This document shows positions 46,345 through 55,014 of a DNA stretch of 64,000 nt, one piece after another. The position numbers and the translations under genes were made by a program. A model generated the notes under the pieces. That model was not told where the DNA came from. It saw only the letters and a list, made by a program, of their open reading frames with translations, and searched no databases. This stretch comes from Microbacterium terregens. GTDB taxonomy: Bacteria; Pseudomonadota; Alphaproteobacteria; Sphingomonadales; Sphingomonadaceae. How positions within the stretch are numbered: the first letter of the stretch is position 1; each line of letters begins with the position of its first letter. The DNA lies in the NCBI RefSeq assembly GCF_027922045.1, contig NZ_BSEX01000006.1, positions 414,102-478,101 of the forward strand. Direction: 5' to 3'.

Positions 46345-49143
46345 TCAGGGCTTGATCCCGTAGCGGGCATATTCCTCGGCGATGCGTGGCGACTGCAGCG
46401 TTGCCGCGGCGAAGTCGGCGGCGCTGCCGGCCGCATCGCCCTTCGCCTTGCGCACCACGCCCCGCATGAACAGCGAGGCCGGCATCCCTGGCGCCATCTC
46501 CAGCGCCGCATCGAAGTCCGCCAGCGCGTCGTCCAGCCGGTTCATCCGGAAATAGACCATGCCGCGGCTGTCCAGGATGCTGGACGGGCTCTCCGCAAGC
46601 TCGATCGCCTTGGTGCAGTCGCGCAGCGCCGTGTCGAGCGCGACGTTGCGCGTCCCCTTCAGCCAGCACCGCCCGTTGAGCAGCGTCGCCTGGCCGGGGC
46701 TCGTCTTCACTGCCGTATCCAGGGAGGCGAGCGCATCATCGACGCGCCCTCCTTCGGCCAGGACGTTGCTGCGCACCAGTTGCAGGTTGCTGCGCTGCTC
46801 GCCGCCGGTCGGGCTCTGCCGGTCGATCCGGGCGAGCGCCGCGGTCGCCTGGCCATGCTCCGCCTCGAACTGTGCGATCGCGAGCTGCACGGGGATGCTG
46901 GCGGGCTCCAGCGTTTCGGCCGCGCGCAGATCGGCCAGCGCCTTGGCGTCATCGTTGACCTGCTGGTGCAACTCCGCGCGCCACAGATACCGGTCGATCG
47001 TCGCGCCGAGCGCGATCGCCTGGTCCACGTCCGCCAGCGCGCCGCGCCAGTCATAGAGGCCGGTGCGGAAGCGTGCGCGGCGCTCGAATGCCTCGGCCGA
47101 CTTGGGGTTCGCCGCCAGATCCTTGGCATAGACCGCCTCCAGCGCACCCAGCCGCTTGTCGCGGCGGGCGGCCATCACCTCTTCCCAATGCGCCGGCCGC
47201 TGCTCGGGCGCGACGGCCACCAGCAGCCGGTTCTTGGCCTGGGCGACGCGTGCGCGCTGCGCCGCGATCTCGCCCGGCGCGATCTCGGCCCCGTCGGCGA
47301 GCAGCACGTCGCGCGCGACCAGCCATCCGCCTTCCTGCGTCACCTGGCGCTGAACCGTCAGGCCGGCGTAGCGGCCGGCCAGCTCGCGGTCGCCCTCCAG
47401 CGTCACGCCCTTGCCGCCGTCCGGCAGGTGTACGCGGGTGGTCGCCTCGGTATGCGAGGGGCCGTTGGTCGCGACGGGCAGCTGCTGCCAGGCGGTGCGC
47501 GACCGGTCGGGCTCGAAGCTCAGCTGCCCGATCGCCCGGTCCAGCCCCAGCCGAAGCTTCTGCTCCTCCAGCTCCCACGCACTGTCCGCGATGCCGGAGG
47601 CCTCGATCGTGGCGATGCCGCTGGCAGCATCCCAGCGGATCGAACGATCGACGATCAGCGCGCCGCCCAGGAGGCGCGACAGGATGCCGCCGACCAGTTC
47701 GTCCTTCTGCTGGCGGTCGGCCTGGGAGGCGGCAAGGTTCAGCTCCTGCCCCATCGCGCCGCGCACCTCCAACGTCGCCTTGAACGGCGTCGGCAGGGTG
47801 AAGCCCGCGCTCTGGTCGATCTCCAGCATCGAGCGGCCCTGCGGCCGTGCCGGCGCGACCGTCGGCAGCGGCATCAGCCCGGCGCCCGCCGAACGCAGCG
47901 GCAGGACATTGCGGAACGGCGGCGTGTCGCCCAGGTCCTCGCGCCGGACGCCCGAGTCAGTCCCGTCCAGCCACAGCGTGCGCCCGTTGACGGTCGCCCG
48001 CACAATCACATGGTTGAACGCGGCCGCGCTCGGCAGCCGCTCCGCCACCAGGTCGCCCATGCCGATGCTCGCGAGCACCGGCTCCGCCTCCACGTCCAGG
48101 GCATGGAGCAGCGCCAGCAGCAGCAGCGTCTTCGCCTTGCAGTCGCCATAGCGGCGCTGCCACGTGTCGGCCGGCGACTGCGGGTGGTAATTGCCGCCCG
48201 CCATGCCGTTGAACAGGTAGCGCACCTCGTCCTGCACCAGCCGCAGCGCGGCGGCCGTCCGGTCGATCGGCGCGGCGTGGGCCGCCTTGATCTTGGCGAC
48301 TTCCGCCGCGAGCGGACTTCCCGGCGCGATCAACCCCGCGGTGCGGTAGAGCGGCTCCATGGTGCGCGAGACCGCCTGCCAGTCGGCGAAGCTCGTCGCC
48401 TCCAGGATCTCCAGGCGGCGGAAGCGGGCCGGCGCGTCGCCCGGCAGTTCCTCCGCCTTCGCCAGCGGTACGGTCACCTCCAGCTCCTGATAGGCCCCCG
48501 CGCGCATCGGCATCGGCGACATGCCCTTGCCGTGCGCGTTCCACTTCACCGGGGTGGCGCCGTCCCACAGCAGGCGCGCGCGGGCGAAGCCGACGCGTAG
48601 CGGCTCGCTGACCAGCGGCATCACCGTCTGGACGTTGCCCGCCAGCGCCGAATCCTTGTTGGTGTTGGAAAAGGTCACGCGCAGCACGTCGCCGACGCGC
48701 AGCCCCTCCACGGTCATGGTCGCCGTCAGCACGCCGGTCAGCTGCAGCTGCTCCAGCTGCTCCTCGCGGCGGAGCACCGTGAAGCGTTCGCCCTTGGCGA
48801 GCGCGTCGATGCGCTCGTTGCCGCGCAGGATCTCGACGCGGTGGATGATCAGGTCACCGCCGTCCGGCTGCCACGGCAGCTGCACGGTACCCGCCTGGTT
48901 GAGCGTCTGGGCAGAGGCGATCCGGGTCGCGCTGTCGGTATAGGCCCAGCTCTGCCCGTCGTGCAGCCGCTGCTGCTGGTCGAACAGCATCACCACCGGC
49001 GACTCGCCGTCCAGCTTGCCCGTGTCGATCGGCGGCGCCGGCTTCACCCAGCCGGGCGCCGGCTGATACAGCGGCTTGTCCCCGGCCCAGGCAGGAGCCG
49101 ATGCCAGCAGCAGTGCCAGCGCCGACGCACAACGATATCGCAT
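46345..49143 (-). CDS. DUF3857/transglutaminase-like/TPR exported protein
   Basis: A 932-residue protein with a signal peptide (RCASALALLLASAPAWA), an N-terminal beta domain of the DUF3857 type (about 40-250), a transglutaminase-like domain with C335 in RYGDCKAKT, H378 in FNHVI and D393 in WLDGT, and C-terminal TPR helices from about residue 650 (AFERRARFRTGLYDWRGAL and following). The Cys-His-Asp triad is intact, so a peptidase or transferase action on protein or peptidoglycan in the periplasm is possible. It stands alone on the minus strand. Proteins of this build are frequent in Bacteroidetes and sphingomonads; their substrates are unknown. Confidence 0.85.
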   Translation of the reverse strand: MRYRCASALALLLASAPAWAGDKPLYQPAPGWVKPAPPIDTGKLDGESPVVMLFDQQQRLHDGQSWAYTDSATRIASAQTLNQAGTVQLPWQPDGGDLIIHRVEILRGNERIDALAKGERFTVLRREEQLEQLQLTGVLTATMTVEGLRVGDVLRVTFSNTNKDSALAGNVQTVMPLVSEPLRVGFARARLLWDGATPVKWNAHGKGMSPMPMRAGAYQELEVTVPLAKAEELPGDAPARFRRLEILEATSFADWQAVSRTMEPLYRTAGLIAPGSPLAAEVAKIKAAHAAPIDRTAAALRLVQDEVRYLFNGMAGGNYHPQSPADTWQRRYGDCKAKTLLLLALLHALDVEAEPVLASIGMGDLVAERLPSAAAFNHVIVRATVNGRTLWLDGTDSGVRREDLGDTPPFRNVLPLRSAGAGLMPLPTVAPARPQGRSMLEIDQSAGFTLPTPFKATLEVRGAMGQELNLAASQADRQQKDELVGGILSRLLGGALIVDRSIRWDAASGIATIEASGIADSAWELEEQKLRLGLDRAIGQLSFEPDRSRTAWQQLPVATNGPSHTEATTRVHLPDGGKGVTLEGDRELAGRYAGLTVQRQVTQEGGWLVARDVLLADGAEIAPGEIAAQRARVAQAKNRLLVAVAPEQRPAHWEEVMAARRDKRLGALEAVYAKDLAANPKSAEAFERRARFRTGLYDWRGALADVDQAIALGATIDRYLWRAELHQQVNDDAKALADLRAAETLEPASIPVQLAIAQFEAEHGQATAALARIDRQSPTGGEQRSNLQLVRSNVLAEGGRVDDALASLDTAVKTSPGQATLLNGRCWLKGTRNVALDTALRDCTKAIELAESPSSILDSRGMVYFRMNRLDDALADFDAALEMAPGMPASLFMRGVVRKAKGDAAGSAADFAAATLQSPRIAEEYARYGIKP

Positions 49144-49339
49144 GAATTCCCCCTCTTCCCCGCCGCCAGCCTAGGCCGGTTTCGGAGCCGCGCAAATGGG
49201 CATTTCATGCAGTATCGGTGCATTTTTTCAGAAGCTTGGGGTGGTCCGCGCCCTTCCTGCCGCGGCGTGCCGGATCGCAACTCGCTGAAGCATCGAGAAC
49301 CCCTCCCAGGCATCGATCCGTTTCCGGAACGCACCTTCG

Positions 49340-49358
49340 ATACCGCCCGGTACGGTAT
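49340..49358. promoter_or_regulatory. Inverted repeat upstream of Old Yellow Enzyme gene
   Basis: ATACCG and CGGTAT arms around seven bases form a perfect 6-bp inverted repeat about 60 bases before the gene at 49418. A further half-site (TATACC) lies at about 49378. A TTGACC (49358-49363) overlaps it. It looks like an operator, but no regulator gene adjoins it. Confidence 0.4.
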
Positions 49359-49417
49359 TGACCTTCGCCTTGCGGTGTATACCTGAGCGGCTCCTGTTTT
49401 GAACGGAGCCCCCCTGC

Positions 49418-50533
49418 ATGTCCGCTTCCGCCGACGTCCTCTTCCGCCCCTTCCGCATCAAGTCGCTCGAGCTCGCCAACCGCATCGTCATGGCACCCAT
49501 GACGCGCGGCTTCGCGCCGGCCGGCATCCCCGGCGAGCCCCAGGCCGCCTATTACCGCCGCCGCGCCGAAGGGGGCGTCGGCCTGATCCTGTCCGAAGGC
49601 ACGGTGATCGACCGCCCCGCGTCGCGCAACATGGCGGGCATCCCGCTGTTCCACGGCGAGCAGGCGCTGGCCGGCTGGCAGCAGGTGATCGACACCGTAC
49701 ACGCCACCGGCGGCAAGATGGGCCCGCAGATCTGGCATACCGGCTCCACGGTCGGCCCGGATGGCTGGGAGCCGGACGCCCCGGTCGAAAGCCCGTCGGG
49801 CCTGCTCGCCCCCGGCAAGCCGCGCGGCGAGACGATGAGCGAGGAGGCGATCGCCGACACCATCGCCGCCTTCGCCCGCGCGGCCGCCGACGCCAAGCGG
49901 CTGGGCTTCGACACCGTCGAGCTGCACGGCGCCCACGGCTATCTGATCGACCAGTTCTTCTGGGCGGGCACCAACGAGCGCACCGATCGCTGGGGCGGCG
50001 CCACCATCCGCGAGCGCTCGCGCTTCGCGGGCGAGGTGGTGAAGGCGGTGCGCGAGGCGGTCGGCCCCGATTATCCGATCATCCTGCGCCTGAGCCAATG
50101 GAAGCAGCAGGACTATGCCGCGCGTCTGGCCGAAACGCCCGAGCTGATGGCCGACTGGCTGCAGCCGCTGGTCGATGCCGGCGTCGATGTGCTCCACTGC
50201 TCGCAGCGCCGCTTCTGGGAGCCCGAGTTCCCCGAGCTGGACGGCGAAAAGGGCCTGAACTTCGCCGGCTGGGCAAAGAAGCTGACCGGTGCGGCCACCA
50301 TCAGCGTCGGTTCGGTCGGGCTCTCGGGCGAGTTCCTGGCAGCGTTCGGCGGTGAAAGCTCCTCGACCGTCGGCATCGAGAACCTGATCGAGCGCATGGA
50401 ACGCGACGAGTTCGACCTGATCGCGGTCGGCCGTGCGCTCATCAGCAACCCCGACTGGGTCGCCCGTATCCGCGAAGGCGACGCCACCAAGGTGAAGGGC
50501 TTCGAAGCCTCGGCCCTCGGCGAACTGGTCTGA
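49418..50533 (+). CDS. NADH:flavin oxidoreductase (Old Yellow Enzyme family)
   Basis: OYE-family enzymes reduce activated alkenes or other electrophiles with FMN and NAD(P)H. The 371-residue TIM-barrel protein has LFRPFRIKSLELANRIVMAP at the start, the substrate-binding pair H-x2-H seen as ELHGAHGYLIDQF (near residue 170), NERTDRWGG and SVGSVG (near 290). It has no Fe-S or second flavin domain, so it belongs to the short, classical class. It is monocistronic, followed by an SDR gene 73 bases later. Confidence 0.92.
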   Translation: MSASADVLFRPFRIKSLELANRIVMAPMTRGFAPAGIPGEPQAAYYRRRAEGGVGLILSEGTVIDRPASRNMAGIPLFHGEQALAGWQQVIDTVHATGGKMGPQIWHTGSTVGPDGWEPDAPVESPSGLLAPGKPRGETMSEEAIADTIAAFARAAADAKRLGFDTVELHGAHGYLIDQFFWAGTNERTDRWGGATIRERSRFAGEVVKAVREAVGPDYPIILRLSQWKQQDYAARLAETPELMADWLQPLVDAGVDVLHCSQRRFWEPEFPELDGEKGLNFAGWAKKLTGAATISVGSVGLSGEFLAAFGGESSSTVGIENLIERMERDEFDLIAVGRALISNPDWVARIREGDATKVKGFEASALGELV

Positions 50534-50540
50534 TCCCGGC

Positions 50541-50569
50541 GCCGGCGCGTCTCCCACGGATGCGCCGGC
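50541..50569. terminator. GC-rich hairpin after Old Yellow Enzyme gene
   Basis: GCCGGCGC (50541-50548) and GCGCCGGC (50562-50569) form a perfect 8-bp stem without a T run. It may slow or stop transcription or stabilise the 3' end. Confidence 0.4.
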
Positions 50570-50606
50570 GCTTCGGCAATCGTCCCGGCCACGCTATGGC
50601 GCTGCC

Positions 50607-51353
50607 ATGGAACAGGACCACAGGCTTGGACGCCGCACGGCGCTGGTGACGGGGGCTTCGGGCGGTCTGGGGCAGACGATCGCCCGCGGCCTTGCGCAGA
50701 CGGGCGTGCACGTCCTCCTCCAGGGCCGCCGCCGCGCCGCGCTGGAGGCGCTCGCCGCAGCGATCGCTGGGGACGGCGGCTCCGCCGAGCCGCTCGTCGT
50801 CGACCTGGAAGACGACGCCGCGCTCGCCGCGTGCGTGGACGCGCTGCCGCCGATCGACATCCTCATCAACAACGCCGGCCACCGCGACCGCCGGCCGCTC
50901 GCCGACCTCGACCGTGCCGCGGTCCGCCGCATGCTGGAGGTGAATCTGATCGCGCCGTTCGACCTCGCCCGCCGGCTCGCGCCCGGCATGGCGGCGGGCG
51001 GCCGGATCCTCAACATCACCTCGATCGCCGGGCCGCTCGCCCGCAGCGGGGACGCCGCCTACACCGCGTCCAAGGGCGGGCTGGAGGCGCTCACCCGCGC
51101 GCTTGCGGCCGAACTCGGCCCGCGCGGCATCACCGTCAACGCGGTCGCACCTGGCTTCTTCGCGACGCAAGCCAATGCCGCGATGGTCGCCGACCCCGCG
51201 ATCGCCGCGCATCTCGCCACCCGCACCTCGCTCGGCCGCTGGGGCCGGCCGGAGGAGATCGTCGGCCCGGTGCTGTTCCTGACCTCACCCCAGGCCTCCT
51301 ATGTCACCGGCCAGGTGCTCGCCGTCGACGGCGGCTACACCGCGCACTTCTGA
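50607..51353 (+). CDS. SDR family oxidoreductase
   Basis: A 248-residue classical short-chain dehydrogenase: TGASGGLG (near residue 15) for NAD(P) binding, INNAGHRDRRPL (near 85), a Ser in NITSIAG (near 135) and the catalytic AYTASKGG (Tyr-x3-Lys near 150). The C-terminal VTGQVLAVDGGYTAHF is standard. The substrate is unknown; an acetoacyl or sugar-type dehydrogenase is possible. It follows the OYE gene but a hairpin separates them. Confidence 0.88.
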   Translation: MEQDHRLGRRTALVTGASGGLGQTIARGLAQTGVHVLLQGRRRAALEALAAAIAGDGGSAEPLVVDLEDDAALAACVDALPPIDILINNAGHRDRRPLADLDRAAVRRMLEVNLIAPFDLARRLAPGMAAGGRILNITSIAGPLARSGDAAYTASKGGLEALTRALAAELGPRGITVNAVAPGFFATQANAAMVADPAIAAHLATRTSLGRWGRPEEIVGPVLFLTSPQASYVTGQVLAVDGGYTAHF

Positions 51354-51359
51354 GGGGCT

Positions 51360-51384
51360 GGAACCCTGCTCGCAGAGCAGCGTA
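51360..51384 (+). promoter_or_regulatory. Possible EcfG-type promoter of small secreted protein
   Basis: GGAAC at 51360-51364 and CGTA at 51381-51384 with a 16-base spacer, one mismatch in the -10. The predicted start lies about 43 bases before the ATG at 51434. Confidence 0.45.
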
Positions 51385-51433
51385 GAATGGCATTGGCCCG
51401 CAATCAGCAGGCCGATCGCATGCGGAGACTGGC

Positions 51434-51673
51434 ATGATCCTTTCTGCCCTCGCACTGCTGGCCGCCGGCCAAGCCCAAGCCGCACCGCCTCCCCCGCCCG
51501 CATCCGCCGAAGCCGTGCGCTGCGTCGAGCAGACGACGCTCGGCTCGCGCGTACCGCGCAAGCTGTGCCGCACGGAACGGGAATGGGCCGCGATACGCGA
51601 ACGAAAGGAACGTACGCGCGCGCTCGCCGCTTTCCATCCGAAGAACGGCGGCGTCGGCTTCACCAACGACTGA
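51434..51673 (+). CDS. Small secreted protein, paralog of the one at 32337
   Basis: A 79-residue protein with a short signal peptide (ILSALALLAAGQAQA) and a Pro-rich linker, then the two-cysteine motif CVEQTTLGSRVPRKLCRT and EREW that is shared with the protein at 32337-32621. GGAG precedes the ATG at the right distance. A near-consensus EcfG promoter lies upstream, so it may be part of the stress regulon. It converges with uvrC, with a gap of only 12 bases. Function unknown. Confidence 0.75.
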   Translation: MILSALALLAAGQAQAAPPPPPASAEAVRCVEQTTLGSRVPRKLCRTEREWAAIRERKERTRALAAFHPKNGGVGFTND

Positions 51674-51685
51674 TCCACACGCGCC

Positions 51686-53611
51686 TCACCGCGCGTGATA
51701 GAAGTCGTACACCTGCTGCGCGACCGCGGCCGACACGCCCGGCGCCTTCTGCAGATCGGCGAGGCTCGCACCGCGCACCGCCTTGGCCGTGCCGAAGTGC
51801 ATCAGCAGCGCCTTCTTGCGCGCGGGGCCGATGCCCGGCACCTCGTCGAGCGGGCTCGCGCCCATCGCCTTGGCGCGCTTCTGCCGGTGCGCGCCGATCG
51901 CGAAGCGGTGGACCTCGTCGCGCAGTCGCTGGAGGTAGAACAGCACCGGCGCGTTGACCGGCAGGGTGAACTCGCGCCCGTCCATCAGGTGGAACACCTC
52001 GCGTCCCTCGCGACCGTGGTTCGGCCCCTTGGCGACGCCGACCAAGCACACGTCCTCGATGCCCAGATCCTCCAGCACTTCGCGCGCGGCGTTGAGCTGC
52101 CCGCGCCCGCCGTCGATCAGCACCAGATCGGGCCACTCGCCCGAATCGCGATCCGGGTCCTCGGCCTGCGCGCGGGCGAAGCGGCGCTGGAACACCTCGC
52201 GCATCATGGCGAAGTCGTCGCCCGGCACCGTGTCCTTGTTGCGGATGTTGAACTTGCGATACTGGCCCTTGCGGAACCCCTCCGGCCCCGCGACCACCAT
52301 CGCGCCCAGCGCAGCGGTGCCCTGGATGTGGCTGTTGTCGTACACCTCGATGCGGTCGGGCGGCTCAGGCAGCTCGAACAGGTCGGCGACTTCGCGCAAC
52401 AGCTTGGCCTGCGTGGTCGACTCGGCATTGCGCCGGTCGAGCGCCTCGACCGCATTGCGCTGTGCCTGCTCCAGCAGCCGGCGGCGCGGCCCGCGCTGCG
52501 GCACCGACAGCGCCACCTTGTGCCCGGCCCGCTCGGCCAGCGCCTCGCCCAGCAGCTCGGCCTCGGCGAGCTCGCGGTCGACGAACACGTTCCGCGGCGG
52601 CGGCACCTCCTCGTAGAACTGCATCAGGAAGCTCGCGAGCACCTCGTCCTCGGGCACGTCGCTGGTGTGCTGCGGGAAGAAGCTGCGATGGCCCCAGTTC
52701 TGCCCGCCGCGGATGAAGAAGGCCTGGATGCCGATCGTGCCTTCCTTGCACGCCAGCGCGAACACGTCGGCGTCGCCCACGCCATCGGCGTTGATCGCCT
52801 GGCTGCCCTGGATGAAGGTCAGCGCCTTCAGCCGGTCGCGCAGCACCGCCGCCAGTTCGAAGTCCATGTTCTCGGCGGCGGCCGTCATCTGCTCGCCGAG
52901 CTTCGCCTGAACCTTGGTCGACTTGCCGGCCAGGAAGTCCTTGGCGTCGCCGACCAGCTCGGCATAGCCCGCCTCGTCGATGCGGCCCACGCAGGGCGCC
53001 GAGCAGCGCTTGATCTGGTGCAGCAGGCACGGGCGGTCGCGGGTGCGGAAGAAGCTGTCGGTGCAGCTGCGCAGCAGGAACAGCTTCTGGAGCGCGTTGA
53101 GCGTCTGGGTAACCGACCCGGCGCTCGCGAACGGGCCGTAGTAGTTGCCCTTGGCACGCCGCGCGCCGCGATGCTTCTGGATGCGCGGGAAATCATGGTC
53201 CGCGCGCAGCAGGATGAAGGGGAAGCTTTTGTCGTCGCGCAGCAGCACGTTGTACGGCGGGCGATAGCGCTTGATCAGCTGCGCCTCGAGCAGCAGCGCC
53301 TCCGCCTCGTTGTTGGTGGTGACGATCGTCATCGACCGCGTCTGCGACACCATGCGCTGGAGCCGCTTCGACAGCCGCGACACCTGGGTATAGTTCGCCA
53401 CCCGGTTCTTCAGCGCGCGCGCCTTGCCGACGTACAGCACGTCGCCGCGCGCATCCTGCATGCGGTACACGCCCGGCCGCACCGGCAGCGTCGCGAGCAC
53501 GTTGCGGATCGCCGCGACGCCCGCCTCCAGGTCGGGCGCATCGGTGCCGCCGCGCACGGTGTAGGCGGCCTTTTCCTCGTTGAATCGGCTGGGAGAATTG
53601 GGATCGGACAT
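51686..53611 (-). CDS. uvrC: Excinuclease ABC subunit C
   Basis: UvrC makes both cuts in nucleotide excision repair. The 641-residue protein has the GIY-YIG domain (PGVYRMQDARGDVLYVGKAR, near residue 45), a Cys-rich hinge (CLLHQIKRCSAPCVG near 195), the UVR motif, the RNase H-like domain (VYDNSHIQGTAALGAMVV near 425, DGGRGQL near 500) and two helix-hairpin-helix motifs at the end (EVPGIGPARKKALL). All domains are present and full length. The promoter lies among repeats at about 53612-53923. Confidence 0.95.
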   Translation of the reverse strand: MSDPNSPSRFNEEKAAYTVRGGTDAPDLEAGVAAIRNVLATLPVRPGVYRMQDARGDVLYVGKARALKNRVANYTQVSRLSKRLQRMVSQTRSMTIVTTNNEAEALLLEAQLIKRYRPPYNVLLRDDKSFPFILLRADHDFPRIQKHRGARRAKGNYYGPFASAGSVTQTLNALQKLFLLRSCTDSFFRTRDRPCLLHQIKRCSAPCVGRIDEAGYAELVGDAKDFLAGKSTKVQAKLGEQMTAAAENMDFELAAVLRDRLKALTFIQGSQAINADGVGDADVFALACKEGTIGIQAFFIRGGQNWGHRSFFPQHTSDVPEDEVLASFLMQFYEEVPPPRNVFVDRELAEAELLGEALAERAGHKVALSVPQRGPRRRLLEQAQRNAVEALDRRNAESTTQAKLLREVADLFELPEPPDRIEVYDNSHIQGTAALGAMVVAGPEGFRKGQYRKFNIRNKDTVPGDDFAMMREVFQRRFARAQAEDPDRDSGEWPDLVLIDGGRGQLNAAREVLEDLGIEDVCLVGVAKGPNHGREGREVFHLMDGREFTLPVNAPVLFYLQRLRDEVHRFAIGAHRQKRAKAMGASPLDEVPGIGPARKKALLMHFGTAKAVRGASLADLQKAPGVSAAVAQQVYDFYHAR

Positions 53612-53684
53612 TGCGTGCCGATCTAGGGAGTCTCACCCTCCCCCGCTAGCGTTGAGGTCGGGCAACTCAGCCTTGCGCCGACCA

Positions 53685-53786
53685 GCCGTACCCCGGCGGA
53701 GGCCGGGGCCCAGTCGGGAAGGCTTCGGCGAGGTCACGCACCCTCCCGTCTGTCCCCCAACTGGGCCCCGGCCTTTGCCGGGGTAC
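53685..53786. repeat. Paired REP palindromes, family A
   Basis: Two inverted copies (53685-53712 and 53758-53786) of the CCCCGG/CCGGGG palindromic unit seen also at 26681-26784 and 63751-63869. They differ in single loop bases. They occupy the space between uvrC and the sugE end. Confidence 0.75.
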
Positions 53787-53819
53787 AAACAAGGGGCGGG
53801 ATGTTGCGCCGCCCTCGTG

Positions 53820-53907
53820 CTCCCGCGAAGGCGGGAGCCCAGGGTACCGCACGCTACCGCCAGTGGTTCTGCTTGGCCCTGGGTCCCCGCGTGCGCGGGG
53901 ATACGGC
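53820..53907. repeat. Paired REP palindromes, family B
   Basis: CTCCCGC-GAAG-GCGGGAG at 53820-53837 followed by CCCAGGGTACCG, and an inverted relative (about 53878-53907) with a CCCCGC/GCGGGG stem flanked by CCCTGGGT. Same arms as the palindrome at 8111-8128. Confidence 0.6.
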
Positions 53908-53923
53908 GCCTACCCCCGCAGGC

Positions 53924-54244
53924 TCAAACCCGCGCGAACAGCTTCGTGCCGACCACACCGATCACGATCAGCGCCATGAAGAACGCCTGCATCGGCCCGA
54001 TGCGGTCGCCGAAGAGCACCGAGCCGCCGATGATCACGCCCACCGCGCCGAGCCCGGTCCACACGGCATAGGCGGTGCCCGCGGGGATGCCGCGCATCGC
54101 CAGCGCCAGCAGGCCCATGTTCACGAAGGAAAGGATGATCGGCACCGACGAGGCGGCGATCGTCGCCTGCGTGCCCGCCCACTTCAGGCTCAGCGCCCAG
54201 CAGATCTCGGTGACGACGGCGATGCCCAGGATGATCCAGGCCAT
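53924..54244 (-). CDS. sugE: SMR family transporter (SugE/Gdx type)
   Basis: Small multidrug resistance proteins are four-helix proton antiporters; the SugE/Gdx branch exports guanidinium and small quaternary ammonium compounds. The 106-residue protein has E13 in VVTEICWALSLKW, PAGTAYAVWTGLGAVGV (the branch signature, near residue 60) and four hydrophobic helices. The ATG at 54244 aligns with E. coli SugE. I looked for a guanidine riboswitch upstream and found none. A terminator from the atp operon sits between it and atpF. Confidence 0.9.
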   Translation of the reverse strand: MAWIILGIAVVTEICWALSLKWAGTQATIAASSVPIILSFVNMGLLALAMRGIPAGTAYAVWTGLGAVGVIIGGSVLFGDRIGPMQAFFMALIVIGVVGTKLFARV

Positions 54245-54270
54245 GAGAAACACTCCTGGGCTCTGGAAAA

Positions 54271-54310
54271 GGAAAAGGGCGCCGCCGGAAACCCGAGAAG
54301 CGGCGCCCCT
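54271..54310 (-). terminator. Rho-independent terminator of the F0 operon
   Basis: On the minus strand GGGGCGCCGC and GCGGCGCCC form a perfect long GC stem with a loop of about 14 bases, followed by TTTTCCTTTT. It lies just after atpF and before sugE. Confidence 0.85.
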
Positions 54311-54354
54311 GTCAGGCTGTGGGAGGGACCGGGGTCCCCGCCCATGTCTTTAGA

Positions 54355-55014
54355 TCAGTGCGGTCGGCCGAGCCCCGCGCCCAGACCGGCGATGGTGCGG
54401 TCGATCAGCGTGCGGTCGCCCTCGGTACCCAGCCGCTCGGCGATCAGCGATGCCGCCGCCTTGGCAGCCGCGTCGGCGGCCTTGGCGCGCACCTCGGCGA
54501 TCGCCTGGCGCTCGGCCGCAGCGATGCGATCCTCGGCCATCTTTGCGCGACGGCTGGTCAGTTCCTGCGCGTCGGCCTCGGCCTTGGCGACGATGGCCGC
54601 CGCCTCGGCATGGGCGTGCTCGCGCATCGCCGCTGCCTCTGCCTCGGCCTGCTGCGCCTTGAGCGCATATTCGGCCTTCAGCGCCTCGGCCTCGGCACGC
54701 AGGCGCTTGGCCTCGTCGAGCTGGGTACGGATTGTCGCGATCCGCGTGTCCAGCACGCCGGCGATGCCCTTGTGCGCACGCCGCCACACCAGCAGCAGGA
54801 TCGTGAGCAGGGCGGCAACCGCCACCCAACCGGTCGAATCCATGCCCCAGGCGGTGGGGCTCGGCTCGTGATGCTGATCCGGAACGCCGGTGCTGTGCAT
54901 CGGCTCGGCCGTCAGCCCGTCCTCACCGCGGATCGGCTGCTTCTCCAGCGGCTCCAGCGCCGCGGCATGGTCCAGTCGTTCGGCCACGATCGTCGATCCG
55001 TTCACATTAGCCAT
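54355..55014 (-). CDS. atpF: ATP synthase F0 subunit b
   Basis: Subunit b forms the peripheral stalk that holds F1 against the rotor. The 219-residue protein has an unusual Pro- and acidic-rich N-terminus before the membrane helix (STGWVAVAALLTILLLVWRR, near residue 60), then a long Ala/Glu/Arg coiled coil. It overlaps the b' gene by 8 bases. Alphaproteobacteria have two different stalk subunits, b and b'; this is the second. Confidence 0.92.
   Translation of the reverse strand: MANVNGSTIVAERLDHAAALEPLEKQPIRGEDGLTAEPMHSTGVPDQHHEPSPTAWGMDSTGWVAVAALLTILLLVWRRAHKGIAGVLDTRIATIRTQLDEAKRLRAEAEALKAEYALKAQQAEAEAAAMREHAHAEAAAIVAKAEADAQELTSRRAKMAEDRIAAAERQAIAEVRAKAADAAAKAAASLIAERLGTEGDRTLIDRTIAGLGAGLGRPH

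Noticed and set aside
54245..54354. Possible guanidine riboswitch upstream of sugE
   Set aside because: The structure there is explained by the atpF terminator; no conserved guanidine motif was seen.
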